A stretch of 64,000 bases of DNA, taken from NCBI RefSeq assembly GCF_022229005.1, contig NZ_JAKKFD010000024.1, forward strand, positions 109,054-173,053, given 5' to 3'. Of the stretch, positions 1 to 10,284 are shown one piece after another; positions within the stretch are counted from its first letter, which is position 1, and every line of letters starts with the position of its first letter. The position numbers were made by a program, and so were the translations under genes. Source of the DNA: Micromonospora trifolii. GTDB lineage: Bacteria; Actinomycetota; Actinomycetes; Mycobacteriales; Micromonosporaceae. Under the pieces are notes generated by a model. The model saw only the letters and a list, made by a program, of their open reading frames with translations, was not told the origin of the DNA and did not search any database.

Positions 1-80
1 TCCATCTTGTCGCTGATCACCAGGCCCTCGCGGACCTTGCGGCGCGACCGCGCGGCGGCGGTGGCGGTCTCTTCGGTCAT
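1..80 (-). CDS. rpsQ: 30S ribosomal protein S17, N-terminal part (cut by window edge)
   Basis: Only the first 26 codons are inside the window, reading MTEETATAAARSRRK and then an S17-like start (RKVREGLVISDKM). S17 binds 16S rRNA early in 30S assembly. The ATG at 78-80 overlaps the stop codon of rpmC in an ATGA, so the two are translationally coupled. Its place after rpmC is the standard S10-operon order, which supports the identification more than the short sequence does. Confidence 0.85.
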   Translation of the reverse strand, partial: MTEETATAAARSRRKVREGLVISDKM

Positions 81-313
81 GATGCAGTCACCTCAGTCGG
101 CGCGGCCGAGAGCCCCAGCTCACGCTCACGCATGATCGTGTAGATCCGGGCAATCTCCCGACGGATGACCTGCAACCGCCGGTTGTTGTCCAGCTGCCCG
201 GTTGCGGCCTGCACGCGGAGGTTGAACAGCTCCGCCTTGGCCTCCCGCAGCTTCGTGACCAGCTCCTCTTCGGAGAGCTCACGCAGCTCGGTCGCCTTAA
301 CGCCCGCTGCCAT
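77..313 (-). CDS. rpmC: 50S ribosomal protein L29
   Basis: The 78-residue protein has the L29 helical hairpin: a first helix rich in Glu and Lys (ELRELSEEELVTKLREAK), the FNLR turn, the conserved GQLDNNRRLQ segment and a second helix (VIRREIARIYTIMRERE). L29 sits at the peptide exit tunnel rim of the 50S subunit beside L23. The start ATG overlaps the rplP stop (ATGA), and the stop overlaps the rpsQ start. The C-terminal tail of about ten residues is slightly longer than in enteric bacteria. Confidence 0.97.
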   Translation of the reverse strand: MAAGVKATELRELSEEELVTKLREAKAELFNLRVQAATGQLDNNRRLQVIRREIARIYTIMRERELGLSAAPTEVTAS

Positions 314-738
314 CAGGATTCACCCACTTCGCGCGTAACAATGCGGCACTTCATCGGGAGCTTGTGGATCGCGCGACGCATAGCCTCTCGCGCGGTCTGC
401 TCGTTGGGGAAGGACATCTCGAAGAGAACCCGCCCCGGCTTGACGTTGGCGACCCACCACTCGGGCGAACCCTTACCGGAACCCATCCGGGTCTCGGCAG
501 GCTTCTTGGTGAGGGCCTGGTCCGGGAAGATCGTGATCCAGACCTTGCCACCACGCTTGATGTGGCGAGTCATCGCGATACGTGCCGACTCGATCTGCCG
601 GTTCGTCACGTACGCCGGCTCGAGAGCCTGGATCCCGAACTCGCCGAACACCACCCGGTTACCACCCTTGGACGCGCCACTGCGGTCCGGGTGGTGCGGC
701 TTGCGGAAGCCCTTCGGGGGCTTGCGCGGCATCAGCAT
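313..738 (-). CDS. rplP: 50S ribosomal protein L16
   Basis: The 141-residue protein begins MLMPRKPPKGFRKPHHP, matching the usual L16 start. It keeps the RGGKVWITIFPD and MGSGKGSPEWWVANVKPG blocks that contact 23S rRNA near the A-site tRNA elbow. The start is taken at 738 because MLxPRK is the family N-terminus; a later Met at residue 3 is possible. It lies 3 bases after the rpsC stop and overlaps rpmC by four bases, as expected within the S10 operon. Confidence 0.97.
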   Translation of the reverse strand: MLMPRKPPKGFRKPHHPDRSGASKGGNRVVFGEFGIQALEPAYVTNRQIESARIAMTRHIKRGGKVWITIFPDQALTKKPAETRMGSGKGSPEWWVANVKPGRVLFEMSFPNEQTAREAMRRAIHKLPMKCRIVTREVGES

Positions 739-741
739 CTG

Positions 742-1611
742 TCAGCCCTCCTGCTGCGTTTCTGCCGGAGCAGCAGTGGCGGCGACAGCTGCGCTGTCGA
801 CCGGCTCGCCGCTCGGCGTCTCGGCCTGCTGCGCGATGGTGGTCGCAGCAGCCCGACCGGCCTCGGTGCCACCAGCCGTGGTGCCGGACGAACCCGACCG
901 GCCACGGCGCGGACGCTCGGGACGGTCGCCGCGCTCACCACGACGCGGGCGGGACGGACCGGCCTCGGCCGGAGCCTCCCGGCCCGGGACGGCGTCGCCC
1001 TTGTAGATCCAGACCTTCACACCGATCCGACCGAACGTCGTACGGGCCTCGAAGAAGCCGTACTCGATGTTGGCCCGCAGCGTGTGCAGCGGAACCCGGC
1101 CCTCACGGTAGAACTCGGTCCGGCTCATCTCGGCGCCGCCGAGGCGACCCGAGACCTGAACCCGGATGCCCTTGCAGACCGGGTTCTTCATCGCCGACTG
1201 CATGGCCTTGCGCATCGCCCGACGGAAGCTGACCCGGCTGGACAACTGCTCGGCCACGCCCTGCGCGACCAGCTGAGCGTCCGACTCGGGGTTCTTCACC
1301 TCGATGATGTTCAGCTGAACCTGCTTGCCGGTGAGCTTCTCAAGCTCGCCGCGGATCCGGTCGGCCTCCGCACCCTTACGGCCGATGACGATGCCCGGCC
1401 GGGCGGTGTGGATGTCGACCCGAACCCGGTCGCGGGTGCGCTCGATGTCGACCTTGGAAATCCCGGCACGCTCGAGGCCCTTGGACATCATGCGGCGGAT
1501 CTTGACATCCTCGCCGATGTAGTCCTTGTAGAGCTTGTCCGCGAACCAGCGGGACTTCCAGTCGGTCGAGATGCCGAGCCGGAACCCAGTGGGGTGAACC
1601 TTCTGACCCAT
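742..1611 (-). CDS. rpsC: 30S ribosomal protein S3
   Basis: The protein has 289 residues. It has the S3 N-terminus (MGQKVHPTGFRLG), a KH domain with a GRKG loop near residues 77-80, and the C-terminal S3 domain ending around residue 217. About 70 further residues form a low-complexity tail, first Arg/Gly/Glu-rich and then Ala/Thr-rich, making the protein clearly longer than the 233-residue enteric S3. S3 lines the mRNA entry tunnel. The start ATG shares bases with the rplV stop (TAATG), so translation is coupled. The tail is predicted to be disordered and its role is unknown. Confidence 0.97.
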   Translation of the reverse strand: MGQKVHPTGFRLGISTDWKSRWFADKLYKDYIGEDVKIRRMMSKGLERAGISKVDIERTRDRVRVDIHTARPGIVIGRKGAEADRIRGELEKLTGKQVQLNIIEVKNPESDAQLVAQGVAEQLSSRVSFRRAMRKAMQSAMKNPVCKGIRVQVSGRLGGAEMSRTEFYREGRVPLHTLRANIEYGFFEARTTFGRIGVKVWIYKGDAVPGREAPAEAGPSRPRRGERGDRPERPRRGRSGSSGTTAGGTEAGRAAATTIAQQAETPSGEPVDSAAVAATAAPAETQQEG

Positions 1612-2069
1612 TACTCGGCGTCCTCCGTCTTGCTCTGCGCTTCGGCCGGTGCGGCCTCCGTGGCCGGGGCGGCCTTCTTCGCCGCGGCCTTCCTCGGCGC
1701 TGCCGGCGCGACCGCTTCGACCGCCACAGTGATGTGGCAGGTGCGCTTGCGGATTCGGTACGCCCGACCCTGCGCCCGCGGCTGGAACCGCTTCATCGTC
1801 GGGCCCTCGTCCACGAAGGCCTCGCTGACGAGCAGCGCGTCGGGGTCCAGCCGCTCGTTGTTCTCCGCGTTGGCGATCGCGCTAGCGAGCACCTTGTACA
1901 CCTGCTCGCTCGCAGCCTGCGGCGCGAACTGCAGCACCGTGAGCGCCTCCTTCGCGGGCAGGCCGCGGACGAGGTTGACCACCCGGCGCGCCTTCATCGG
2001 CGAGATGCGCACGTGCCGCGCAACCGCCCGCGCGCCCGGAAGCACCGGAGCGTCGCCCTTTCCTGGCAT
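1611..2069 (-). CDS. rplV: 50S ribosomal protein L22
   Basis: The 152-residue protein carries the L22 globular core: RHVRISPMKARRVVNLVRG, the ASAIANAENN segment, and the beta-hairpin region (PRAQGRAYRIRKRTCHITV) that lines the exit tunnel and is where macrolide-resistance changes occur in other bacteria. An Ala/Lys/Glu-rich extension of roughly 35 residues follows the core. The gene lies 41 bases after rpsS and overlaps rpsC. Confidence 0.97.
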   Translation of the reverse strand: MPGKGDAPVLPGARAVARHVRISPMKARRVVNLVRGLPAKEALTVLQFAPQAASEQVYKVLASAIANAENNERLDPDALLVSEAFVDEGPTMKRFQPRAQGRAYRIRKRTCHITVAVEAVAPAAPRKAAAKKAAPATEAAPAEAQSKTEDAE

Positions 2070-2110
2070 CGCTGTAACCCCTTGTTCCCTCTATCCGTAT
2101 GCCCGCGGCG

Positions 2111-2392
2111 TCAGCGCCGACGGCTCTTCCGGTCGTCCTTCTCGTGACCCTTGAACGTGCGGGTCAGCGCGAACTCGCCGAGCTTGTGCCCGACCATCGC
2201 CTCGGTCACGAACACCGGGACGTGCTTGCGTCCGTCATGCACGGCGATCGTGTGCCCCAGCATCTCGGGGATGATCGTCGAGCGCCGCGACCAGGTCTTG
2301 ATCACGTTCTTGGAGCCCTTGTCGTTCTGAACTTCCACCTTCTTGAGCAGGTGGTCGTCTACGAACGGGCCCTTCTTCAGGCTGCGAGGCAT
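2111..2392 (-). CDS. rpsS: 30S ribosomal protein S19
   Basis: The 93-residue protein starts MPRSLKKGPFVDDHLLKKV and contains TWSRRSTIIPEMLGHTIAVHDGR and the GHKLGEFALTRTFKGH block, all hallmarks of S19. It sits in the 30S head and forms a complex with S13. Length is normal for the family. It is 12 bases downstream of rplB in the S10 operon. Confidence 0.98.
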   Translation of the reverse strand: MPRSLKKGPFVDDHLLKKVEVQNDKGSKNVIKTWSRRSTIIPEMLGHTIAVHDGRKHVPVFVTEAMVGHKLGEFALTRTFKGHEKDDRKSRRR

Positions 2393-2404
2393 GTCTTATC
2401 TCCC

Positions 2405-3244
2405 TCAGCCGCGCTTACGCGTGGCGTAGCGGCGGCGGACGATCAGCCGGTCACTCGGCTGGCCCTTACGGCGGGTGCGGCCCTCGGGCTTACCCTGCGG
2501 GTTGACCGGGTGGCGACCACCGGAGGTCTTACCCTCACCACCACCGTGCGGGTGGTCGACCGGGTTCATGGCGACACCACGGACGGTCGGGCGCTTGCCC
2601 TTCCACCGCATCCGGCCGGCCTTGCCCCAGTTGATGTTCGACTGGTCGGCGTTGCCGATCTCGCCGACGCTGGCGCGGCAGCGCACGTCCACCCGCCGGA
2701 TCTCGCCGGACGGCATACGAAGGGTCGCGTACGCGCCCTCGCGGCCGAGCAGCTGGATGCCGACGCCGGCGGAACGGGCCAGCTTGGCCCCGCCACCCGG
2801 ACGCAGCTCCACGTTGTGGATCGTCGTACCGACCGGGATGTTGCGCAGCGGCAGGTTGTTACCCGGCTTGATGTCGGCGCCCGGACCGGACTCGACGCGG
2901 TCGCCCTGCTTCATGTCCTTCGGCGCGAGGATGTACCGCTTCTCGCCGTCGGCGTAGTGCAGCAGCGCGATGCGCGCAGTGCGGTTCGGGTCGTACTCGA
3001 TGTGAGCGACCTTCGCCGGCACGCCGTCCTTGTCGACCCGCTTGAAGTCGATCAGACGGTACTGACGCTTGTGACCGCCACCGTGGTGCCGCGTGGTGAT
3101 CCGGCCGTGGGCGTTACGCCCGCCCTTCTTCGGCAACGGAGCCAGCAGCGACTTTTCCGGCGTGGACCGGGTGATCTCGGCGAAGTCAGCGACACTCGAG
3201 CCACGTCGGCCCGGCGTCGTCGGCTTGTACTTACGGATAGCCAT
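2405..3244 (-). CDS. rplB: 50S ribosomal protein L2
   Basis: The 279-residue protein begins MAIRKYKPTTPGRRGSSVADF and has the RNA-binding OB/SH3 core plus the conserved C-terminal MNPVDHPHGGGEGKT block. The His in this block lies near the peptidyl-transferase centre and is highly conserved. L2 is a primary 23S rRNA binder needed for subunit association. The length matches actinobacterial orthologues. It lies between rplW and rpsS with short spacers. Confidence 0.98.
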   Translation of the reverse strand: MAIRKYKPTTPGRRGSSVADFAEITRSTPEKSLLAPLPKKGGRNAHGRITTRHHGGGHKRQYRLIDFKRVDKDGVPAKVAHIEYDPNRTARIALLHYADGEKRYILAPKDMKQGDRVESGPGADIKPGNNLPLRNIPVGTTIHNVELRPGGGAKLARSAGVGIQLLGREGAYATLRMPSGEIRRVDVRCRASVGEIGNADQSNINWGKAGRMRWKGKRPTVRGVAMNPVDHPHGGGEGKTSGGRHPVNPQGKPEGRTRRKGQPSDRLIVRRRYATRKRG

Positions 3245-3256
3245 TGTCTACACCCC

Positions 3257-3559
3257 TCAGCTGACCGGGCCGCCGAAGGCCTCGATGCGGTCACCGTCAG
3301 CCAGCTTCACGATCGCCCGCTTGGTCGCCTTGCGCTGACCGAAACCGGTCTTGGTGCGCTTGCGCTTACCCTGGCGGTTGAGCGTGTTGACCGTCAGGAC
3401 GCGGACGTTGAAGATCTGCTGGATAGCGATCTTGATCTCGGTCTTGTTCGCGTCCGGGTGCACCAGGAAGGTGTACCAGTTCCGGTTCAGCTCGCTGTAG
3501 CTCTTCTCCGAGACGACCGGCGCCACGATGATGTCGCGCGGGTCGGCGATCGTGCTCAC
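3257..3559 (-). CDS. rplW: 50S ribosomal protein L23
   Basis: The 100-residue protein has the L23 fold signatures: DIIVAPVVSEKSYSEL near the start, the NKTEIKIAIQQIFNV segment and the basic loop RQGKRKRTKTGFGQRKATKRAIV. L23 is the docking site for trigger factor and SRP at the tunnel exit. The start ATG overlaps the rplD stop by four bases, so it is coupled to rplD. Confidence 0.97.
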   Translation of the reverse strand: MSTIADPRDIIVAPVVSEKSYSELNRNWYTFLVHPDANKTEIKIAIQQIFNVRVLTVNTLNRQGKRKRTKTGFGQRKATKRAIVKLADGDRIEAFGGPVS

Positions 3560-4206
3560 TTGCCACCCTCCTCGGTGGTCTCGGCGGGCACGCCCAGGAA
3601 CTCGTCCAGGGCGTCCTTGGTGAAGACCACGTCGTCGGCCACCAGCACGTCGTACGTGTTCAGCTGGCCGGACTCGATCAGGTGCACCCGCGACTCGTTG
3701 CGCAGCGACACCCAGTTCAGCTCGTCGGTGCTGCTCAGCACGACCAGGACCCGACGGGCCTCGGTGAGCTTGGTCAGCGTGGCCAGAGCGGCCTTGGTCG
3801 ACGGCTTCTCGCCCGAGACGAACGCCTCGACGACGTGCACCTGCCCGGCGCGGGCCCGGTCGGAGAGGGCACCCCGCAGAGCGGCGGCCTTCATCTTCTT
3901 CGGGGTCCGCTGGCTGTAGTCGCGCGGCACGGGACCGTGCACGACGCCACCGCCGGCGAACTGCGGCGCGCGGATCGAGCCCTGACGGGCGCGACCGGTG
4001 CCCTTCTGCTTGTACGGCTTCTTGCCGCCACCAGCGACCTCGGCGCGGGTCTTGGTCTTGTGCGTGCCCTGTCGGGCCGCCGCAAGCTGGGCCACCACGA
4101 CCTGGTGCATCAGCGCGACGTTGGCCTGCACGTCGAAGATGTCCGCCGGCAGCTCGACGGAGCTGCTGGTGGTGCCTTCGACGGTGCGCACGTCAACGGT
4201 GGTCAC
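3556..4206 (-). CDS. rplD: 50S ribosomal protein L4
   Basis: The 216-residue protein shows the L4 tunnel loop (GGGKKPYKQKGTGRARQGSIR) and the following AGGGVVHGP block, then a Rossmann-like globular part (ARRVLVVLS, NTYDVLVADDVVFTKDAL). In Escherichia coli L4 also autoregulates the S10 operon; whether it does here cannot be read from the sequence. It overlaps rplC by four bases at its start and rplW at its stop. Confidence 0.97.
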   Translation of the reverse strand: MTTVDVRTVEGTTSSSVELPADIFDVQANVALMHQVVVAQLAAARQGTHKTKTRAEVAGGGKKPYKQKGTGRARQGSIRAPQFAGGGVVHGPVPRDYSQRTPKKMKAAALRGALSDRARAGQVHVVEAFVSGEKPSTKAALATLTKLTEARRVLVVLSSTDELNWVSLRNESRVHLIESGQLNTYDVLVADDVVFTKDALDEFLGVPAETTEEGGK

Positions 4207-4868
4207 TTGGCCGCACCGCCCTTCTTCACCTTGATCTTGGCCGCGGTACGGACCAGAACAAGCGCGCCCTTGGGACCAGGAATGGCACCCCGGACGAGCA
4301 GCAGGTTGTTCTCGGTGTCGACCGCCTGGACGGTGAGGTTCTGCACGGTGTACCGAACGCCACCCATACGGCCGGCCATCCGGGTGCCCTTGAAGACACG
4401 ACCCGGAGTGGCGCAGGCGCCGATGGCACCGGGCGAGCGGTGCTTGCGCTCGACGCCGTGCCCGGCGCCCAGGCCGTGGAAGCCGTGCCGCTTCATCGGG
4501 CCGGCGTAGCCCTTGCCCTTGGTCTTGCCGGTGACGTCGATGGTGACGCCGGCCGGGAACTCCTCGACAGTGACTTCCTGGCCGAGCGAGTATTCCCCAG
4601 CGTCAGTGGTGCGCAGCTCGACGATGTGCCGGCGCGGCGCCACGTCCGCCTTGGCGTAGTGCCCGCTGGTCGGCTTCTTGACCTTGCGCGGGTCGATGGT
4701 GCCGTACGCGAGCTGGACCGCGGAGTAACCGTCCTTCTCGGCGCTACGAACCTGGCTGATGACGCACGGGCCGGCCTCGACCACGGTCACGGGAACAACA
4801 CGGTTGTTCTCCCAGACCTGGGTCATGCCGAGCTTGGCGCCCAGGATCCCCTTGACTTGCCTGTCCAT
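4203..4868 (-). CDS. rplC: 50S ribosomal protein L3
   Basis: The 221-residue protein begins MDRQVKGILGAKLGMTQVW, typical of actinobacterial L3. It contains the extended loop near the peptidyl-transferase centre (GPMKRHGFHGLGAGHGVERKHRSPG, given here only as the identifying region around residues 122-146). L3 starts 50S assembly. The stop overlaps the rplD start, and 11 bases separate it from rpsJ. Confidence 0.97.
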   Translation of the reverse strand: MDRQVKGILGAKLGMTQVWENNRVVPVTVVEAGPCVISQVRSAEKDGYSAVQLAYGTIDPRKVKKPTSGHYAKADVAPRRHIVELRTTDAGEYSLGQEVTVEEFPAGVTIDVTGKTKGKGYAGPMKRHGFHGLGAGHGVERKHRSPGAIGACATPGRVFKGTRMAGRMGGVRYTVQNLTVQAVDTENNLLLVRGAIPGPKGALVLVRTAAKIKVKKGGAAK

Positions 4869-4879
4869 TTGTCCGGTCC

Positions 4880-5188
4880 CTACAGCTTGATCTCGATGTC
4901 GACGCCAGCCGGCAGGTCGAGGCGCATGAGCGAGTCGACCGTCTTCGGGGTCGGGTCGATGATGTCGATCAGCCGCTTGTGCGTGCGCATCTCGAAGTGC
5001 TCGCGCGAGTCCTTGTACTTGTGCGGCGAGCGGATAACGCAGAAACGGTTGATCTCCGTGGGCAGCGGCACCGGGCCCGCGACCTGCGCCCCGGTGCGCG
5101 TCACCGTCTCGACGATCTTCCGAGCCGAGGAGTCGACGACCTCGTGGTCATAGGCCTTGAGCCGGATGCGGATCTTCTGTCCCGCCAT
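4880..5188 (-). CDS. rpsJ: 30S ribosomal protein S10 (NusE)
   Basis: The start is placed at 5188 to give [19 protein letters not shown], the conserved S10 N-terminus. An open frame extends 20 codons further upstream but lacks family similarity. The resulting 102 residues match the family length, with the [18 protein letters not shown] and [20 protein letters not shown] blocks. S10 works in the 30S head and also as NusE in antitermination with NusB/NusG. It is the first gene of the S10 operon, about 300 bases after the promoter proposed at 5494-5523. Confidence 0.97.
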
Positions 5189-5383
5189 GGTGGCTTCTGT
5201 TCCTTCTCTCGATGCCGCTGTGTTGCGGGCGCCTGTACCGGCTGGCACAGGCCCACTTCGCCGACCCCCGCGGTCGGGCGTGTCGCGCCCTCGGGCCGAG
5301 CTCCGCCCCTAGGTACCGGAGTGGTGCTGACCGCACGGGGGGTCAAGGCGCCGATCGCATTACCGCGACCTGAACGCCGTGCG

Positions 5384-5416
5384 AGGGTGGTTGGCGACTG
5401 GGCCGCCAACCACCCT
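5384..5416 (-). terminator. Hairpin in the S10 operon leader / distal tuf terminator
   Basis: The arms AGGGTGGTTGGCG and CGCCAACCACCCT (13 bp, perfect) flank a 7-base loop. The hairpin lies about 70 bases downstream of the proposed S10 promoter start and about 120 bases after the tuf stop. It could terminate str-operon transcription or act as an attenuator in the S10 leader. There is no T-run. The rest of 5189-5538 shows no further gene. Confidence 0.55.
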
Positions 5417-5493
5417 ACGCTCGACTGCCTCGCCACCCGGAGGTTCAGCGAATGCCGAACACAGGCGACGAACTGTCGTTACGCAACCTGACT

Positions 5494-5523
5494 AGTATGC
5501 CGCACGACCGGCGGCGGGTCTAA
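5494..5523 (-). promoter_or_regulatory. Putative promoter of the S10 operon
   Basis: On the minus strand TTAGAC (5518-5523) and CATACT (5494-5499) are separated by 18 bases, close to the principal-sigma consensus TTGACA / TATAAT. It lies just after tuf and gives a leader of about 300 bases before rpsJ. It is called from the hexamers and position only. Confidence 0.6.
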
Positions 5524-5538
5524 TCGGGGTTACCTAGT

Positions 5539-6732
5539 TCACTTGTTAATCTTGGTGACGAACCCGGCGCCGACGGTGCGGCCACCCTCGCGGATCGCGA
5601 ACTTGAGGTTCTCCTCCATGGCGATGGGCTGGATCAGCTTCACCGACATGGACGTGTTGTCACCCGGCATGACCATCTCGGTGCCCTCGGGGAGGGTGAC
5701 GACACCGGTGACGTCAGTGGTCCGGAAGTAGAACTGCGGGCGGTAGTTCTGGAAGAACGGGGTGTGACGGCCACCCTCCTCCTTGGAGAGGATGTAGACC
5801 GTCGCCTCGAACTCCGTGTGCGGGGTGTTCGAGCCCGGCTTCACGACGACCATGCCGCGCTCGACCTCGTCGCGCTTGGTACCACGCAGCAGCAGGCCGA
5901 CGTTCTCGCCTGCGCGGGCGTCGTCCAGGGTCTTCCGGAACATCTCGATCGCGGTGACCTTGGTCTTGAAGCTCTTCTCCTTGATACCGACGAGCTCAAC
6001 ATCCTCGTTCGGCAGGAGAACGCCGCGCTCCACGCGACCGGTGACGACGGTGCCACGACCGGTGATCGTGAAGACGTCCTCAACCGGCATCAGGAACGGC
6101 TTGTCAACCTCGCGCTCCGGCTGCGGGATCGAGGTGTCGACAGCGGTCATCAGGTCCAGCAGCTTGCCGGTCCACTCGGGGTCACCCTCGAGGGCCTTCA
6201 GCGCCGAAACCCGAACGACCGGCAGGTCGTCACCCGGGTACTCCTGCGAGGAGAGCAGCTCACGGACCTCGAGCTCGACGAGCTCCAGGAGCTCCTCGTC
6301 ATCGACCATGTCGCTCTTGTTGAGCGCCACGACGATGTACGGCACACCGACCTGACGGGCCAGCAGCACGTGCTCGCGGGTCTGCGGCATCGGGCCGTCG
6401 GTCGCCGCGACCACCAGGATCGCGCCGTCCATCTGCGCGGCACCGGTGATCATGTTCTTGATGTAGTCGGCGTGCCCAGGGCAGTCGACGTGCGCGTAGT
6501 GCCGCGACTCGGTCTGGTACTCGACGTGCGCGATCGAGATCGTGATGCCGCGGGCCTTCTCCTCCGGCGCCTTGTCGATCTCGTCGAACGGCGTGTAGGG
6601 GTTCAGGTCCGGGTACTGGTCGTGCAGGACCTTGGTGATGGCCGCCGTCAGCGTCGTCTTACCGTGGTCGATGTGACCAATGGTGCCGATGTTGACGTGC
6701 GGCTTAGTCCGCTCGAACTTAGCCTTCGCCAC
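5539..6732 (-). CDS. tuf: Elongation factor Tu
   Basis: EF-Tu delivers aminoacyl-tRNA to the ribosomal A site using GTP. The 397 residues show all G-motifs: GHIDHGKT at residues 19-26, the switch I region (EEKARGITI), DCPGHADY and NKSD. The beta-barrel domains 2 and 3 follow, including GRGTVVTGRVERG. The length is normal. It is the last gene of the str operon, 212 bases after fusA. A hairpin in that gap means it may also be transcribed separately, as is common for tuf in actinobacteria. Confidence 0.99.
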   Translation of the reverse strand: MAKAKFERTKPHVNIGTIGHIDHGKTTLTAAITKVLHDQYPDLNPYTPFDEIDKAPEEKARGITISIAHVEYQTESRHYAHVDCPGHADYIKNMITGAAQMDGAILVVAATDGPMPQTREHVLLARQVGVPYIVVALNKSDMVDDEELLELVELEVRELLSSQEYPGDDLPVVRVSALKALEGDPEWTGKLLDLMTAVDTSIPQPEREVDKPFLMPVEDVFTITGRGTVVTGRVERGVLLPNEDVELVGIKEKSFKTKVTAIEMFRKTLDDARAGENVGLLLRGTKRDEVERGMVVVKPGSNTPHTEFEATVYILSKEEGGRHTPFFQNYRPQFYFRTTDVTGVVTLPEGTEMVMPGDNTSMSVKLIQPIAMEENLKFAIREGGRTVGAGFVTKINK

Positions 6733-6883
6733 TGGTGTCCTCCTGTGGACTTCTTGGTTCGTACGCCCGGCGCGCCGGTCGGCGCTTAGGACTCTGTCGA
6801 CAGCCTTTCCGGCCTGAAGGCCGGAGAGCCTTTGTGGGTTCTGCGGCGATGAAGCCTACAGGCCCGGTCTCACGCGATCCGAT

Positions 6884-6926
6884 CGTGGTGGTCGCGGGCG
6901 GGTGAAACCTCCCGCGACCAACCACG
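6884..6926 (-). terminator. Hairpin between fusA and tuf
   Basis: CGTGGTGGTCGCGGG pairs with CCCGCGACCAACCACG with one bulged base around a 12-base loop. It begins 18 bases after the fusA stop. It looks like a factor-independent (T-poor) terminator or attenuator that would lower tuf read-through from the str promoter, and suggests an extra tuf promoter between it and the gene. Confidence 0.6.
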
Positions 6927-6944
6927 AATCACCTGCTCAGGGCG

Positions 6945-9041
<2,097 letters not shown>

Positions 9042-9115
9042 TTCAATCCCTACTTATCGTCGTCTCGACTCAACTGGTGGCGGTTCCGGCGCCCGGAGGC
9101 GCCGGAACCAGGGTG

Positions 9116-9586
9116 TTACCAGCGGTAGTGCGCGAAGGCCTTGTTCGACTCGGCCATCTTGTGCGTGTCCTCGCGCCGCTTGACGGCGGCACCGAGGCCG
9201 TTGCTCGCGTCCAGCAGCTCGTTCATCAGCCGCTCGACCATGGTCTTCTCGCGCCGGGCGCGGGAGTACGTGACCAGCCAGCGCAGGCCCAGGGTGGTCG
9301 CCCGGGTCGGACGAACCTCGACCGGAACCTGGTAGGTGGCGCCACCGACACGACGGCTGCGCACCTCGAGGGTCGGCTTGACGTTGTCCATCGCCCGCTT
9401 GAGGGTGACGACCGGGTCGGTGCCGGACTTCTCGCGGCAGCCCTCGAGGGCCGCGTAAACGATGGACTCGGCGAGCTGACGCTTGCCGCGGAGCAGGATC
9501 TTGTTCACGAGCTGGGTGACCAGCGGCGAGTTGTACACCGGGTCAGCGACCAGTGGCCGCCGCGGAGCGGGTCCCTTACGCGGCAT
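9116..9586 (-). CDS. rpsG: 30S ribosomal protein S7
   Basis: The start is set at 9586 (MPRKGPAPRRPL), one base after the rpsL stop; the open frame reaches further upstream but loses similarity. The 156 residues are the family length and include NKILLRGKRQLAESIVY, the EVRSRRVGGATYQVPVEV hairpin and the C-terminal MAESNKAFAHYRW. S7 nucleates 30S head assembly and contacts E-site tRNA. In E. coli it is the str-operon repressor; no such site is evident here. Confidence 0.98.
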   Translation of the reverse strand: MPRKGPAPRRPLVADPVYNSPLVTQLVNKILLRGKRQLAESIVYAALEGCREKSGTDPVVTLKRAMDNVKPTLEVRSRRVGGATYQVPVEVRPTRATTLGLRWLVTYSRARREKTMVERLMNELLDASNGLGAAVKRREDTHKMAESNKAFAHYRW

Positions 9587-9587
9587 G

Positions 9588-9962
9588 TCAGCTCTTCTCC
9601 TTCTTCGCGCCGTAACGGCTGCGCGCCTGCTTGCGGTTGCGGACACCCTGGGTGTCCAGCGAGCCGCGAACGATCTTGTAACGCACGCCGGGGAGGTCCT
9701 TCACCCGACCACCGCGAACGAGCACGATCGAGTGCTCCTGCAGGTTGTGACCGACGCCGGGGATGTAGGCGGTCACCTCGATCTGGCTGCTGAGCTTCAC
9801 GCGAGCGACCTTGCGCAGCGCCGAGTTCGGCTTCTTCGGGGTGGTGGTGTACACGCGAGTGCACACGCCGCGCCGCTGAGGGGAACCCTTCAGCGCCGGG
9901 GTCTTGGTCTTGGTCGTCTTCGCCTGGCGGCCCTTTCGGACCAGCTGCTGGATCGTGGGCAC
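9588..9962 (-). CDS. rpsL: 30S ribosomal protein S12
   Basis: The start is a GTG at 9960-9962 giving (V/M)PTIQQLVRKGR, the invariant S12 N-terminus, and exactly 124 residues. The decoding-centre segments KKPNSALRKVA and PGVGHNLQEHS are present with the streptomycin-relevant lysines in their wild-type form. An upstream open frame of 38 codons is not coding by family comparison. S12 is the first gene of the str operon; rpsG follows after one base. Confidence 0.98.
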   Translation of the reverse strand: MPTIQQLVRKGRQAKTTKTKTPALKGSPQRRGVCTRVYTTTPKKPNSALRKVARVKLSSQIEVTAYIPGVGHNLQEHSIVLVRGGRVKDLPGVRYKIVRGSLDTQGVRNRKQARSRYGAKKEKS

Positions 9963-10227
9963 CGGGTTTCTCCGCTCCCTTCGGCCGCATCGCGGCCGCG
10001 CCGTCTGCTCGTTAGCCGGCCTGATGACCGGCTCTCCTACATTCCGACCAGGGTCGCCTTGCGGAGACCCCGGCACCCGCGGTCGGGCGTGTCGCCCTCG
10101 TCACGGCCCAGTTGCGACGCTTTCGCGTGCGTACCGGGTTTGGTCACCGGCGCGCGGGTCGCCCCGCCCCGGATCTTTGGCTTGTCGTGCCGCCGTCCGT
10201 AAGCCGGAAACAGCGCACGCACGAGTT

Positions 10228-10284
10228 GCCCGGGCATGCCCGGGCACAAGGGGAAAGAGTACCTACCACAACCGCCCAGGTCAA
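10228..10284 (-). promoter_or_regulatory. str operon promoter with a palindrome at the transcript start
   Basis: TTGACC (10279-10284) and TACTCT (10256-10261) lie 17 bases apart on the minus strand, a near-consensus principal promoter. Just downstream, at about +4 to +21, is a perfect 18-bp palindrome GCCCGGGCATGCCCGGGC (10228-10245). It is either an operator or a 5' stem of the message. The leader to rpsL is about 285 bases. No other gene is seen between 9963 and 10468. Confidence 0.7.
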
